NCBI RefSeq assembly: GCF_036785885.1
Contig: NC_092326.1
Location: 42,184,287 to 42,248,286, forward strand
Direction of reading: 5' to 3'
Origin: Coffea arabica
Lineage: Eukaryota; Streptophyta; Magnoliopsida; Gentianales; Rubiaceae
Length of the DNA stretch: 64,000 nucleotides
The position numbers and the translations under genes were made by a program. Below the pieces are notes generated by a model. The model was given only the letters and a program-made list of their open reading frames with translations, did not search any database and was not told where the DNA came from. Shown here piece by piece: positions 13,043 to 32,536 of this stretch. The stretch's first letter is position 1; each line of letters opens with the position of its first letter.

Positions 13043-13886
13043 TAATATATATTAAAAAAAAAAAAGAAACAAAGTAGAAGCACCTTTCATCACTTCCATA
13101 ATCTTTGGGACTTCTGATCACCGGCGTCCGACCGAGCAGCTGATGGGAGCTCTGAATCATATAGTAGTAGTAAATTTTCCCAATTTACTCAGGGATCCGA
13201 TTCACATGATGTATAGGTGTTATTCACGTTGCCAACATTAAAGACACAGTCCATTTAGATAGTCATGATTTGCATGAAAGTTTCATCAGTTACCACTGGT
13301 AAACCAGCAGCAATTACTAGAATTTTCTTGAAGTTGGTTTAGCTCTCCTTACTTTGCCAATACAGAGGTCAGGAGCCAAGGCCAATAATAGCTTTGCCAT
13401 TTGTGCGATTCCATGCATGCCTCTAATCATGCACAAAAGCAACGCATGATAAACAGCAAAAGGATCTCTCCTTCTTCTCCTCCTTTTTTTTCCCTTGAAA
13501 TGAGCGATGTCGACAAAAGAATAGCTTTATTTATCTGACCATTATTATCAAAATTGCACTGATTAATTAATGCATGGACTGATTTACAACAAACCAACCT
13601 AAAACTACAAATAGCTACGCATGTAAATATTGATAGGTAACTCCACTAATCTGCTGTTTCCAGCAGAAAAAGCTACAGGATGCAAAATCTGCAGCATTTC
13701 TTTTCCTACTATACATCTACCACCAGGCATTGTGCTGACGCTGCTGGAGGTTTCACTTTCACAAGCACCGTCACTCCTTCACATTTGATCCAGTGAGACA
13801 TCGCACAGAGGATAATTGAGAAGTATGAGGTTCCATTCCCGAGACAGCTTAGCTCCATGTGTGCACTCGAAATGAAGGCAAAGAGA
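13043..13886. other. Gene-free interval, mostly the 3' side of the LeuRS gene
   Basis: The part nearest 13887 should be the LeuRS 3'-UTR. Open frames here, such as 13709-13900 on the minus strand, are out of frame with the last LeuRS exon and show no domain. Confidence 0.45.
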
Positions 13887-22531
<8,645 letters not shown>

Positions 22532-23338
22532 CCTTGGGCTTTTGAGGGGCTAACTGAGAAAGAGGAGGGACTGTTGGTTTCCAGTAGTTAAGGATAGGAG
22601 AGGAGGTGCCATTGCCATTGGTTCAAGTTTGGGACAAATTGTGGTTTTTGAAGCGATTTTAGACAAAAGCGTGGTCTGCCAACTGGAATTTCTTACTTAC
22701 TATACTTTAACATTTTTTGTAACATTACTTTCAAAATTCTAATACATAAGCTAAACTATAAGATTACATTTTTTGTATTCGAGACTTTTGTTTTATGTTA
22801 GTATTTAACTTCGTGAGATTATCGAATTAAATGTCTTTTTTAGTACTTTTTTTGTTTCCCCATGATTTCCAATCCAGTGAAATATTTTAGGATTATATGC
22901 TAAAAAATGTAGAATTCTTTCGTTCATGTGAGGTTTCTGGTTTAACTCACAAATTATTTATTTATTTTTATTATTATAAGGTTTTGAACTTCTCTTAAAA
23001 TAAATTATTATAATAATTAACAAAATGATAAGTATGGATGTGCATTCATTTTCTTAAAATGATCAATTAAATTCCTCGTAATTCATGAGTTCATCGAACT
23101 ACTTATTTCAAATACTTGAACTATTAAATTTATATATTCATATTAATATGAGTACATGTATATTTGGTTTTGTATTACCCATGACAGAAAGCCTTACTTG
23201 TAACCTTAAAAGAATGATTGAATCAACATAAATATTCTCTCTCTACTATTCTTATCTCTACTTATAGTAGTAGAGACAACAAAAATGAAGTTCTTTCCTA
23301 TTTGGGATAATTTTGGGATCTCTCTTATGGTTCCTTAT
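22532..23338. other. Upstream region of LeuRS, gene-free
   Basis: This contains the LeuRS promoter and 5'-UTR, then strongly AT-rich sequence. No other gene is supported. Confidence 0.45.
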
Positions 23339-23497
23339 TTTTTTTTTTTTTTTTTTTTAGGTGTGTCCCGCAGGGAGTGGACCCCGCAGACTATTCACCA
23401 CCCTCAGCAACTTGCTGGCAGCAGCAAGGTTCGAACCAGGGACCTGAGGCTCCATCTTCAGCAACCTCAACCACCAGACCAAGCCCCTGAGGGCTCT
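23339..23497 (-). mobile_element. tRNA-derived SINE, reversed, with target-site duplications
   Basis: On the minus strand it reads from a tRNA-like head through an A-box-like TGGTCTGGTGG and a B box GGTTCGAACC to a terminal A-run of about 20 (T-run at 23339-23359 on plus). It is flanked by a perfect 14-bp direct repeat, TTATGGTTCCTTAT, at 23325-23338 and 23498-23511. A-tail, internal pol III boxes and a long duplication together identify a SINE of about 159 bp moved by LINE-type retrotransposition. Confidence 0.88.
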
Positions 23498-23511
23498 TTA
23501 TGGTTCCTTAT

Positions 23512-24850
23512 GATATCGCTTAGTTCTTCTGAGATTAAATCTAGTCAAAATCAACAACTTAGAAGAATTTTGGTAAGTAATTAATACCTTTGAAATTTTT
23601 GTGGAACGGTTACAACGAATTGAAGTCAAGAAATTATTTCAAGAAATATATTTTAATACATGATGTAATTTAAGTTGTACTGAAAATTAAAATCCATCTC
23701 ATCATACGTGTGGTTTGTAATACAAATCTTGCTTATGGAAAAAAGTTTATAAGTAAGTCAGAATTAAAAAGTTAATCAAAAATGATCTAATAACCAAATG
23801 TATCTACGTATATCCCCTTTTTTTGGGTTAAAACGTCTTCCATTATACTGGGTAATAGTTGTTGTATAACTATAAAATTACTCGTTATCGAATTTATAAC
23901 TGCTCATATTTTTAACTTTTAACTTGTTAACCTTATTTTATTTTTTATTGTTATTGTAAGTTTCATAAGTAGGATAATATAAGGGTACTATTGGGGAAAA
24001 AATTCATCTTTCTTGCATTTCCTTCAAAGAGGCTAAAATGCCACAAAAAATATCCATGCAAAAGAGGTAGGTGAAATCCTAAAAACTTAAAAAGTGCCAA
24101 GTGATAATACGAGAAATGTCAAGGAAGGTTTTTGATATTATTCTTTTCTTTTCTTTTCTTTTTTTCATGACAACGTCCCAAGGTTTTTGATATTGTTTCA
24201 GTAATTTTTGTCACTTAGGTCGTATATGTAGCTTAATACAGGAGTTTTCATAAAATAACTCTAAAGAAGAGGAACTAATCGTAAACTAATGTAGAATCCA
24301 AATTCTAGAAATATATCTCTACTCATGCAATTCAAAATCGGACTTCGGATATGAAATAACATCACACAACATAAATTGTAAAAGAAAGGAAAATATATTG
24401 AATTTGAATAGCTTTCTTTTTCTTTGCGCTCGTGTGCTAAAGACACACAATTGAAGTTGTCGGTTGTGTACTAGTTGTGCTTTAATGTAATTTTACCTTC
24501 TCGTTATGCTAATCGTGCTTCGAAGCCTTCGTACTTTTCTCGCGTCATTGGTATTTGACGCATGCCTAAAAGAAGACCAAGAGATTGGATTGCAGCTGGG
24601 GATGCAACTCAGCCAAATTCGTCCACTGAATAGGGATATTCTAACTATTAAACCCCTTGGACACGCACTACAGGCTATTGTTTGGATAGGAGATTATTTG
24701 GAAAAAAGACTACGCTGAACAATACGTAAAAAAAACTTTTAGTAATTGAATGTTGTGTTTATGAAACAAATTAAATAATATTTAAATTTATTTTTTCAAA
24801 TTATGATAGAAACATCCGTTAACACATTTAGTATTCACCTAATCTGTTAT
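23512..24850. other. Gene-free AT-rich interval
   Basis: No domain-bearing reading frame, RNA gene or transposon end could be supported. Confidence 0.4.
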
Positions 24851-25087
24851 ATATATAATCAATTTCTCTAGAAGAAGTTGGCCATCACATGTATTGTGGA
24901 GTGGGAGGTCAAGGGTTCAAACCTTACCTCCCATCAGCGTGCCACTATATGTGATTTTTTCTAAATCCATATATAATCAATTTATCTAGAAGAAGTTGGC
25001 CATCATATGTATTGTAGAGTTGGAGGTCAAGAGTTCAAATCTTACCTTCCATCAGTGTGCCACTATATATGATTTCTTCTAAATCCA
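24851..25087. repeat. Direct tandem repeat, 118-bp unit, two copies
   Basis: Copies start at 24851 and 24969 and are about 90% alike by eye. Each holds GGTCAAGGGTTCAAACC or a close variant, which resembles a tRNA/SINE B box, and ends near GTGCCACTATAT. It may be a duplicated SINE fragment. No cloverleaf could be built, so it is not a tRNA gene. Confidence 0.75.
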
Positions 25088-25545
25088 CACGGGTGATATC
25101 CAAATTAGACAAATTGAATTATGATATCCAATTTCTTTTTCTTGGATAAAATGACAAGGGTAATTTTGTTAATCCACAATTATATGTGAAGCCCTAGGGC
25201 ACTCTCCTTTCATATATAAAAGGACAATTCCAAGGGGTTGCATCATTCAGCATCACAAGAAAAGGTGGGGTAGTGCTGGAGAAGCAGGAAGAGCAATCAA
25301 TACTAAGGATGGCCGCTGAAGGCAGGGCTTTGGTCTTGGTCAGTCGTATGATGGTAGGGTGGTTCGTTTCTTTCCCGGCCATTGCATCGTATTCTTGTGG
25401 TCGGATCCGATCAGATCGGATTCAACCGGATCCCTTACTTACAGCACAATAGCCCACAAATTTACCCTTTTTTTTATTGTTAGCACTATCAGGGTAGTTC
25501 GCTTTCATGGTGATGCAGCCATGGATAAACACCTTTGAGAAGGAT

Positions 25546-25560
25546 GGGGGGGGGGGGGGG
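25546..25560. repeat. Poly-G run of 15
   Basis: Fifteen consecutive G residues occur in an AT-rich setting. The exact length is prone to sequencing error. Confidence 0.85.
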
Positions 25561-25830
25561 TAATTTTCTTTCTTTAATTATTGGAGGCAATCAAAGCTAG
25601 AAGAGCAGTGAATTGGGTGTAAGTACTTCTTTTGCCCAGGTTTTCTCTTTTTTTTTTTTCTTTTTAACTTTTATATAACAACACATCTTTGCCAAGTTTT
25701 ACTTTTATTTTATTTTTATTTTTTTTTCTTGTGAAGTATAATAACCCATATTTTATACTGATGCTAACTCATAGCTATGGTTAAACTTAGTGTATTTAGA
25801 TAAAAAATTATTTAAAATAATTATTAAGTA

Positions 25831-25973
25831 AATCTTTCCTACACTGACGCTGTATACACTATCATCATTAGATTCATGATATGTGTACAAAAGTTGAATT
25901 TCAAATTTAACTTTTGCATGGTTGTCATTCATCCAACGCTGATAATGTATATACTGTCAGTGTAGGAAAGATT
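25831..25973. mobile_element. Fold-back MITE, copy 1
   Basis: The left arm AATCTTTCCTACACTGAC is matched by a right arm whose reverse complement is the same 18 bases. Pairing extends through TATACA and TATCA segments to about 43 bp. The total is about 143 bp with a short loop. Confidence 0.75.
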
Positions 25974-26497
25974 AATCCATAATTATTATAATACTTTTTA
26001 TGATGTGATATATGTGACATAAAAATGATATTAAAAATAGAAATTATAATTTTGATGCAAGCAAATGATCAGTCCATTTGAATGATAAGTTTTTTGAATA
26101 TTTGTAATGTAATAAATTTTATTCTAACTTAAGTGTAGAAGAAGTTGTTTCACTTAGAAAAACTTTGTGTATTTGAAGATTGAAAAAAAAATTTCTTTCT
26201 TTTTTTCTTTTTCTTTTTTTTCTTCTTCTCCCTCTTTCCACACCACCACACCTTTTCCATCCCTCTTCCCACCGTCACTTGCCACCACCATGTCACCTCT
26301 CTCTCCTTCCTTCCTTTCTCTTCTTGCCCTTTTCCTCGCCTCCCAAAGCAAAGTTGGCAATCAACTAGCATTTATTTTATTTTTCTTTTTTTTCTTGTGA
26401 AGTATAATAACCCATATTTTATACTAATGCTAACTCATAGCTATGGTTAAACTTAGTATATTTAGATAAAAAAATTATTTAAAATAATTATTGAGTA

Positions 26498-26636
26498 AAT
26501 CTTTCCTATACTGACGGTGTATACACTATTATCGTTGGATTCATGACATGTGTACAAAAGTTGAGAAATTCAATTTTTGCATGGTTGTCATTCATCCAAC
26601 GCTAATAATGTATACACTGTCAGTGTAGGAAAAATT
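26498..26636. mobile_element. Fold-back MITE, copy 2
   Basis: This is the equivalent of the element at 25831-25973 in the second unit of the tandem duplication. The arms read AATCTTTCCTATACTGAC and, reversed, AATTTTTCCTACACTGAC. It was copied with the duplication, not inserted independently. Confidence 0.75.
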
Positions 26637-27040
26637 AATTCATAATTATTATAATACTTTTTATTATGTGATATATGTGACGTAAAAATGATGTTAAAAA
26701 TAGAAATTATAATTTTGATGCAAGCAAATAATCAGTCCGTTTGAATGATAAGTTTTTTGAATATTTGTAATGTAATAAATGTTATTCTAACTTAAGTGTA
26801 GAAGAAGTTGTTTCACTTAGAAAAACTTTGTGTATTTGAAGGTTGAAAAAAAAAAATTCTTTCTCCTTTTCTTTTTCTTTTTTTTCTTCTTCTCCTTCCT
26901 TCCACACCAGCACACCTTTTCCATCCCCGTTCCCACCGGCACTTGCCACCACCATCTCACCTCTCTCTCTCTCTCTTTCATTCCTTCCTTTCTCTTTTTG
27001 CCCTTTTCCTCGCTTTCCAAAGCAAAGTTGGCAACCAACT

Positions 27041-27475
27041 AGGGGTGCAAACGAGTCGAGTCGAACCAACTTTTGACATAATCGAGTCAAGCCTCCAGTT
27101 AATTTTGTGAAGCTCGAGCTAGATGAGTTCAAAATGTCGAGCCTGAGCTCGAGCTTGAAAAATAAAAAAAAATAATAATAAATTTATTTTTAAAAAATAA
27201 AAAATAAATATTTATTTTTAAAAATAAATAAAATAATAATGTTTTAACAAATAATAAAATATTAAAGATATATGTGTAATTTTACTATTAAAATAAAAAA
27301 ATAAATATAAATATATAATTGAGCTCGCGAGCCAACGAGTTTAATGTTTTTGAGCTCGAGTTCGACTTAATTAGTTCAAATTCGACTCGAGCTCGATATT
27401 GACCGAGATCGAGTCGAGCTCGTACTTGAGCTACTCGCGAACGGTTCGATTCGTGAACACCCCTACGACTAACTA
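27041..27475. mobile_element. MITE with GGGGTG ends interrupting the duplicated unit
   Basis: The ends are AGGGGTGCAAACGAGTCGAG and, reverse-complemented, AGGGGTGTTCACGAATCGAA. Stretches rich in GAGCTCGAG flank an A/T-only core at about 27163-27310. The flanks CAACCAACT and CGACTAACT match at 7 of 9 positions. The uninterrupted first copy of the tandem duplication near 26360-26371 serves as the empty site. Confidence 0.75.
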
Positions 27476-28043
27476 GCATTTAGGGGTCAAAACTAGTAAA
27501 TATGTATACTTAAGTAACATTACGGGCCATAGCGATAGACTGGATTTAGAGGCAAAACTGGTAAATATTTCTACAATAATAAAACGGGAGCGAGAAGAGA
27601 AGTTTAGTTTGGCGTAAATAATTAAGTATCATTTTTTGTAATTCTAATTTTATTCTTCAAATTAACTATTAACCAATAAACGTACATATCTGTAAAACTT
27701 ATTTGCTTAACTACTAATATATTACAATTTCTTAAATTACACAATTGCAAAACTATTTTTTCACGATTATAAACTCCTCCTGATCCAATTATATATCAAA
27801 TTAAACTGCCAAACATGACAACCAAAAATCTTCATGTTTACTTCTAAATTCTTACTCCATAAAAAGTCTTTTCTACTGACCATGATAAAGTTTTGGAAAT
27901 CCCTAGTACATTTTGTTGGGAGAGAGATCTTTCATAAATCAATATTTTGTCTTTCATTTTTTCCCTTTTAACATGATATTTCTTTAGTCTTGCGTTTTCT
28001 TTTTCTTTTCATCAATCTATTTATCTAATTTGAATAATTAATA

Positions 28044-28322
28044 CTCACTCCGTTCAATTGAAAGTGTCCTACTTTTCTTTTTTGATTGTCTCAAAATATT
28101 TGTCATGTTTCATATTTTTAATTATTTTATACTCAAAAATTGACCTTATACCCCTTCATTAATGATGCATAAAGATAAATGTGATGGGATTGTTTCTACT
28201 TATTTTGATCAGCACATGATTAAGGGTAAAAGTGAAACAAAACAAAAAAAATTTTGATGGAGTTTGCCGTACATAAAAAGCATATATTTCCAAATATGAC
28301 TACATATATGGAACAAAGGGGG
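28044..28322. mobile_element. Degenerate Stowaway-like MITE
   Basis: The ends CTCACTCCGTTCAATTG and, reversed, CCCCCTTTGTTCCATAT resemble the CTCCCTCCGTCCC terminus of Stowaway elements. Both sides are bordered by TA. The size, about 280 bp, fits. The inverted repeat is only partly conserved. Confidence 0.5.
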
Positions 28323-28475
28323 TAACATTTTTGAACAAATTGCACATGCATCGAGTATGTCTCGATAGCTAGTTTTTTACATATTTTTATGAAAAGTATA
28401 AGGTTAAAGTCTAATAGCTATAACGTTTAATACTCAAATCTAGGATTTCTTGTTTAGGAGTTAACCGTCAACAAG

Positions 28476-28845
28476 TTATGAGTGATCACATTTTGATAGG
28501 ATCTGAAAAAGATTTCTAAAATCTTGGGGGCGACAAAATTTAAATCTATAATGATATAGACGAAGACAAGTAGATATTAAAAGATTTCTAAAAATTTTAT
28601 ATGCTTTTGTTTTGATTGTAATTTTTCACATTAAAAAATTTTACATTTTTCATAAACGCATTATGAGTGATCACATTTTGATAGGATCTAAAAAAGATTT
28701 CTAAAATCCTGGGAGGGACAAAATTTAAATCTATAATAACACAGACGAAGACAAGTAGAAATTAAAGGATTTCTAAAAATTTTATATGGCTTTGTTTTGA
28801 TTGTACTTTTTCACAGAAAAAAATTTACGTTTTCTTTGAACACAT
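28476..28845. repeat. Tandem duplication, 185-bp unit
   Basis: TTATGAGTGATCACATTTTG starts both units, at about 28476 and 28661. The two copies run in parallel through AGACGAAGACAAGTAGA to the TTTTGATTGTA stretch. It is non-coding. Confidence 0.85.
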
Positions 28846-30451
28846 TTTTCAATTATCTTTTTTAATAAAAATTTCTAAAAATAGCAATCCAAACTAGAAG
28901 TTAGGTTGCTCCAATAATATCAATCAGATTGAGCATTTGAGCTACCCAAGTGTTGCAAATAAATTGAGCTAGCTCGCAAGCATCCTGCTAACAAATTAAT
29001 AATTTTTATTAGTAGACATGTATAATTATTAATATAATTGATAATTTCAATTATATTATATATACTAATATACATTATATAATATGTATAACTAATAATA
29101 TCACTATTATAAGGTTGTAACTAATTAAATTAAATATTATATATATACAAACACACACACACGTACAGATATATATTAGAGGTGATGAGGTGGGAGATGG
29201 GGCGGAGGTATACTCCCCAGCTCCTCGGCCCATTTCTTAATGGGGGGAAAAAATTTCCCTCATCCCGTTAGCTCCCGCAAGCACCCGTCTCAATTATCAT
29301 CCCTATCAGTGTGCCAAAACTCGAATTGGCTAGACTTATTTGCAGCTGGCTGCCCTCCTTACCACTCAAATCGGCTAGACTTGTTTGCAGTTGGCTGCTC
29401 TTTGCCAGTGATGCCAACCTGATTGAGCTTGCCCACTGTTTGCCGTTTGGGTGGTCAAAATGCCAACCAACTAATGGATCCAGATTCTATGCAATCATTA
29501 TGTGATTGTAAGGTATAGTTAAAAGTTAGAAATGAGTTAACATAAATTTAAATGGATAGAATTCATTGTAGAGCATGCATTTCAATGAGCGGTCAATTTT
29601 ATTTTACTTTTATATGTTATTGTGTTTGTGTCTACTATTTTTTATTATGGTTTCTCTTTCTTTTCTAAAAACTTTTATCTTTTATAATTAATATGTGTTA
29701 TTTTTTATTCATATGGATTAACTTGGATTAGAGTAATTTTATTTGTTACATTAGTAAATTCATTAACTCTACTAAAAATTAAATATTCGTTCATAAGAAA
29801 ATAGATTGTTGCCTCTTTTGTATATAATTGAATATAAATATGTAGTTCTAGATCTAGAATCATTGCAAAAATATAATAATTATCTCAAAAAATTATATAA
29901 ATTTTTTAGTATGTCTTGCATAATTTGATGGATATTTTTACATTATAATAAATACATCTATAGAAGCTTTTGAAGTTTGATATGAAAGTTGAACACTTAA
30001 AATATGTTAAATTTCTAAAATAAAATTAGTGAACATGTAAAAATATTTGATTTCTTTTTCATGAATTATTAATGCTTACACAAGTTCACAATATACACAC
30101 ACACTACTTTAATTGGGAACCTATGCCAATTCTTCTCATGCTTGTTTTTAAGGTCAATTACATCAATAGAAGAGTGGCAATGGATTGAGTTACTCACAAT
30201 AGGCTCCATCAAATGCTCAATTTCAACTTGGGTTTGATCAAATTTGACCCAAGCTCGAATTGTTTGAGCATCTTGTTGAGCTTTTCACACATCCAGATGG
30301 TGTGTGTGTAACACATAATAATATAGTGGCAATAGGGGTTTAGATTGGTTTGGTTTGGTATAAATAATTTAGTATCACTTTTTTTTTTGTGATTTTAGTT
30401 TCACCCTTCTAATTAACTCTTTACCAATAAGTACGCGTAGGATCGAACTTA
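28846..30451. other. Gene-free AT-rich interval
   Basis: It holds an AT/AC-rich low-complexity block at 28990-29170. A short, imperfect tandem repeat containing TCGGCTAGACTT and TTTGCAG with TGGCTGC lies at about 29320-29405. The frames there show no domain. Confidence 0.45.
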
Positions 30452-30723
30452 GGGTGCATTTGATAAACTGAAGTCTAAAACTTGAAATTTTAATCCATTA
30501 AGTTATTGAATAGTTAAATACTAAATTTGATACATTTGAGTATATATCACATTAAGTGATAAATGAATAGCTTATCAATTATTTTTTACAAAAGTTTTGC
30601 TTAGAAAATTTAGTGTCACTTAATTAATTCAAATGTTCTATTTTCGTCATCAAACACAACTAAACATATTAAGATTTGAACTCGTTAAATTTAAGTACTG
30701 AATTGAATTATCAAACATGGCCT
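30452..30723. mobile_element. MITE-like repeat, family X copy 1
   Basis: The left end GGGTGCATTTGATAA pairs loosely with a right end that reads GGCCATGTTTGATAA on the opposite strand. It shares AGTTATTGAATAGTTAA and ATTTGAGTATATATCA with copy 2, and more diverged sequence with copy 3. Confidence 0.65.
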
Positions 30724-31316
30724 TAATTATTTTACTGATATAATACAACTCCTTAAACTACTCAATTGCAAAATTACTTTACTATTAATTTAATAACTTC
30801 TCATCTCAACTACTATAACACAAACTAAATTGCTAAATATCACAACTTCTAAAAACTGTCACGTTTAAACAACTTCTGAGTTCTCGCTTTATAAAAATGT
30901 CTTGTCATGGAAGCCATCTTCCAGGACAAACTACTACTATATAATTGGGATTTTCATGGTGCGTTTTGCTTTGATGAAAGTTTGTTGTAGATGTGTTTTG
31001 TATGTACGAGTCTATGTTTCCTCTGTCTTTCATTTTCTTTATCTTTTTAAAAATTTCTCACTTTTTTTTGACTTCTTATAGTTTTGCATAACCATGCTAT
31101 TTTTAATAAATTTTCACTATTTTTTAATCTCTTATAATTTTGCATAATTAAGCTACTTCTGTGTATGTCCATGTGTGCGCATTTCCTTTTGAGATTTTTT
31201 TAATATTATGTTATTTTAAACTCATCTTCTTAAGCATATTCAGATGTGTGTGCACACAAACATGCTAAAAATAGTGAAATTACCTAAGCCTCAATTAGTC
31301 ATAGGACTTGAGTTTG

Positions 31317-31575
31317 GGGTGCGTTTAATAAAATTAAAATTTAAAGTCTAAATCTATTAAGTTATTGAATAGTTAAGTACTAAATTTGATACATTTGAGT
31401 ATATATCATATTAAGTGATAAGTGAATAGTGTATCACTTATTTTTGTAATCAAGTTTTGCCTAATGTCACTTAATTAACTCATATGTTCTATTTTTGGTT
31501 ATCGAATGCAACTAGACATATTAGGATTTGAATCCATTAACTTTAAGTGTTGAATTGAGTTATGAAACAGTGCTT
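31317..31575. mobile_element. MITE-like repeat, family X copy 2
   Basis: It is co-linear with 30452-30723 over its whole length, beginning GGGGTGCGTTTAATAAA and ending near TTATGAAACAGTGC. The two are about 85% similar by eye. Confidence 0.65.
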
Positions 31576-31850
31576 TAGTTTAAACTCGCTTATTTTAATC
31601 GAGTTGAATATACTATTCATCAAGTTCAAGTCAAGGTAAATCGAGTTTGAACTTGAATATACTTAAAATAGTGAAATTACCTAAATCTCGATTAGTCATA
31701 GGACTTGAGCTTAGTTTGAGCTCGCTTATTTTAATCAAGTTGACCTCAAATGCTTGAATATAGTATTCATCAAGTTTGAACCAAGATAAATCGAGATTGA
31801 ACTTGAATGTATCCGTGTTTGGACTTGACTGGACTGTTACCACGCCTACA
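31576..31850. repeat. Imperfect internal duplication with CTTGAG/CTCGCTTATTTT motifs
   Basis: GAGCTCGCTTATTTTAATC, TATTCATCAAGTT and AAATCGAG each occur twice, about 130 bp apart. AAAATAGTGAAATTACCTAA also occurs upstream at about 31267. It looks like a locally duplicated transposon relic. Confidence 0.6.
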
Positions 31851-31859
31851 TTTCATATC

Positions 31860-32171
31860 ATGGTTCAAAGACTTAGTCGAGTCGTCATCGGAACGAGGTT
31901 TTTCATTTCGATATCGAGACAAAATGATTCCGAGATAATGGATCGCCAAGATATTGGTTGAGATGTCTCCGAGACGGATAGAAATGATTTAGTAACTCCA
32001 AGTTATCCTGAGTCAACTCGAATTTTTATTATTTTTACTAATTTCTTTCTTTTTTTTTTTACAATTTTTAGAATATTAAATATTTCAAAAATTTGCGTAT
32101 CGTCAAAACCGCAACCGATATACCGAGACCGATGTGAAATAATCGGAGCCATGGCCGCGGCTTTGAACCAT
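31860..32171. mobile_element. Small TIR element (312 bp)
   Basis: The termini ATGGTTCAAAG and CTTTGAACCAT are perfect 11-bp inverted repeats. Beyond them the arms share CGAG/CTCG-rich and ATCGG segments. No clear target-site duplication is seen. Confidence 0.65.
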
Positions 32172-32536
32172 GTTGCATACACAATATTTGCACCTGTAAA
32201 TTTTTTTCTCCGCGAGGAATGGACAACTCGGGCAACTTTTTCCTTCCATGGAGGAAGCAAAGAGGGTTGGCTTTAGTTGAAAAAAATATGATCAGAAAAG
32301 CAAACAGCAAAGAACAGAAGAGAAAAAGCGTTATGATGCATAGCTGATGAAACCAAAAGCCTTCTTTATTATTTATCTTTTTGCGTAAAGTATGTGAAAA
32401 AGCGAATACTGTTACTAATTCCGTCTTTTATCTACAGATATCTCTGAACTTTCTCTCCCGCAAATGTCCAAAATCCAAGGAAGCATTGTATCAATTCAAA
32501 TAGATCAACACCATCAATTCTTTCATCTGCATGCCG
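32172..32536. other. 3' flank of the JmjC gene
   Basis: The JmjC transcript's 3'-UTR probably lies here. No further feature is supported. Confidence 0.4.

Larger units (their letters stand above)
25731..27040. repeat. Tandem duplication, 666-bp unit
   Basis: GTGAAGTATAATAACCC begins both copies, at 25731 and 26397. The copies are closely similar throughout and end at AAGTTGGCAAYCAACT. Each holds a fold-back element and a CT-rich block. The second copy is broken near its end by a MITE (27041-27475), after which the copied sequence AACTAGCATTTA resumes. Confidence 0.85.

Noticed and set aside
23285-23584. 99-codon plus-strand frame with a Phe-rich start
   Set aside because: It is translated from the T-run and body of the reversed SINE.
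24895-24935. Possible tRNA gene around the B-box-like motif
   Set aside because: No acceptor stem, D arm or anticodon loop could be built around it; a SINE-like relic is more likely.
25194-25382. Minus-strand 62-codon frame near 25.3 kb
   Set aside because: No recognisable family, no neighbouring exons, and composition like the non-coding flanks.
26167-26400. Plus-strand frame with a signal-peptide-like hydrophobic stretch in the CT-rich block
   Set aside because: It arises from a low-complexity CT-rich repeat, has no homologous domain, and is repeated in altered form at 26830-27076. It looks like chance translation of a duplicated repeat.
29240-29505. Two overlapping plus-strand frames with repeated SARLVCSW-like words
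   Set aside because: The repetition comes from a short DNA tandem repeat in different frames; there is no domain or splice context.
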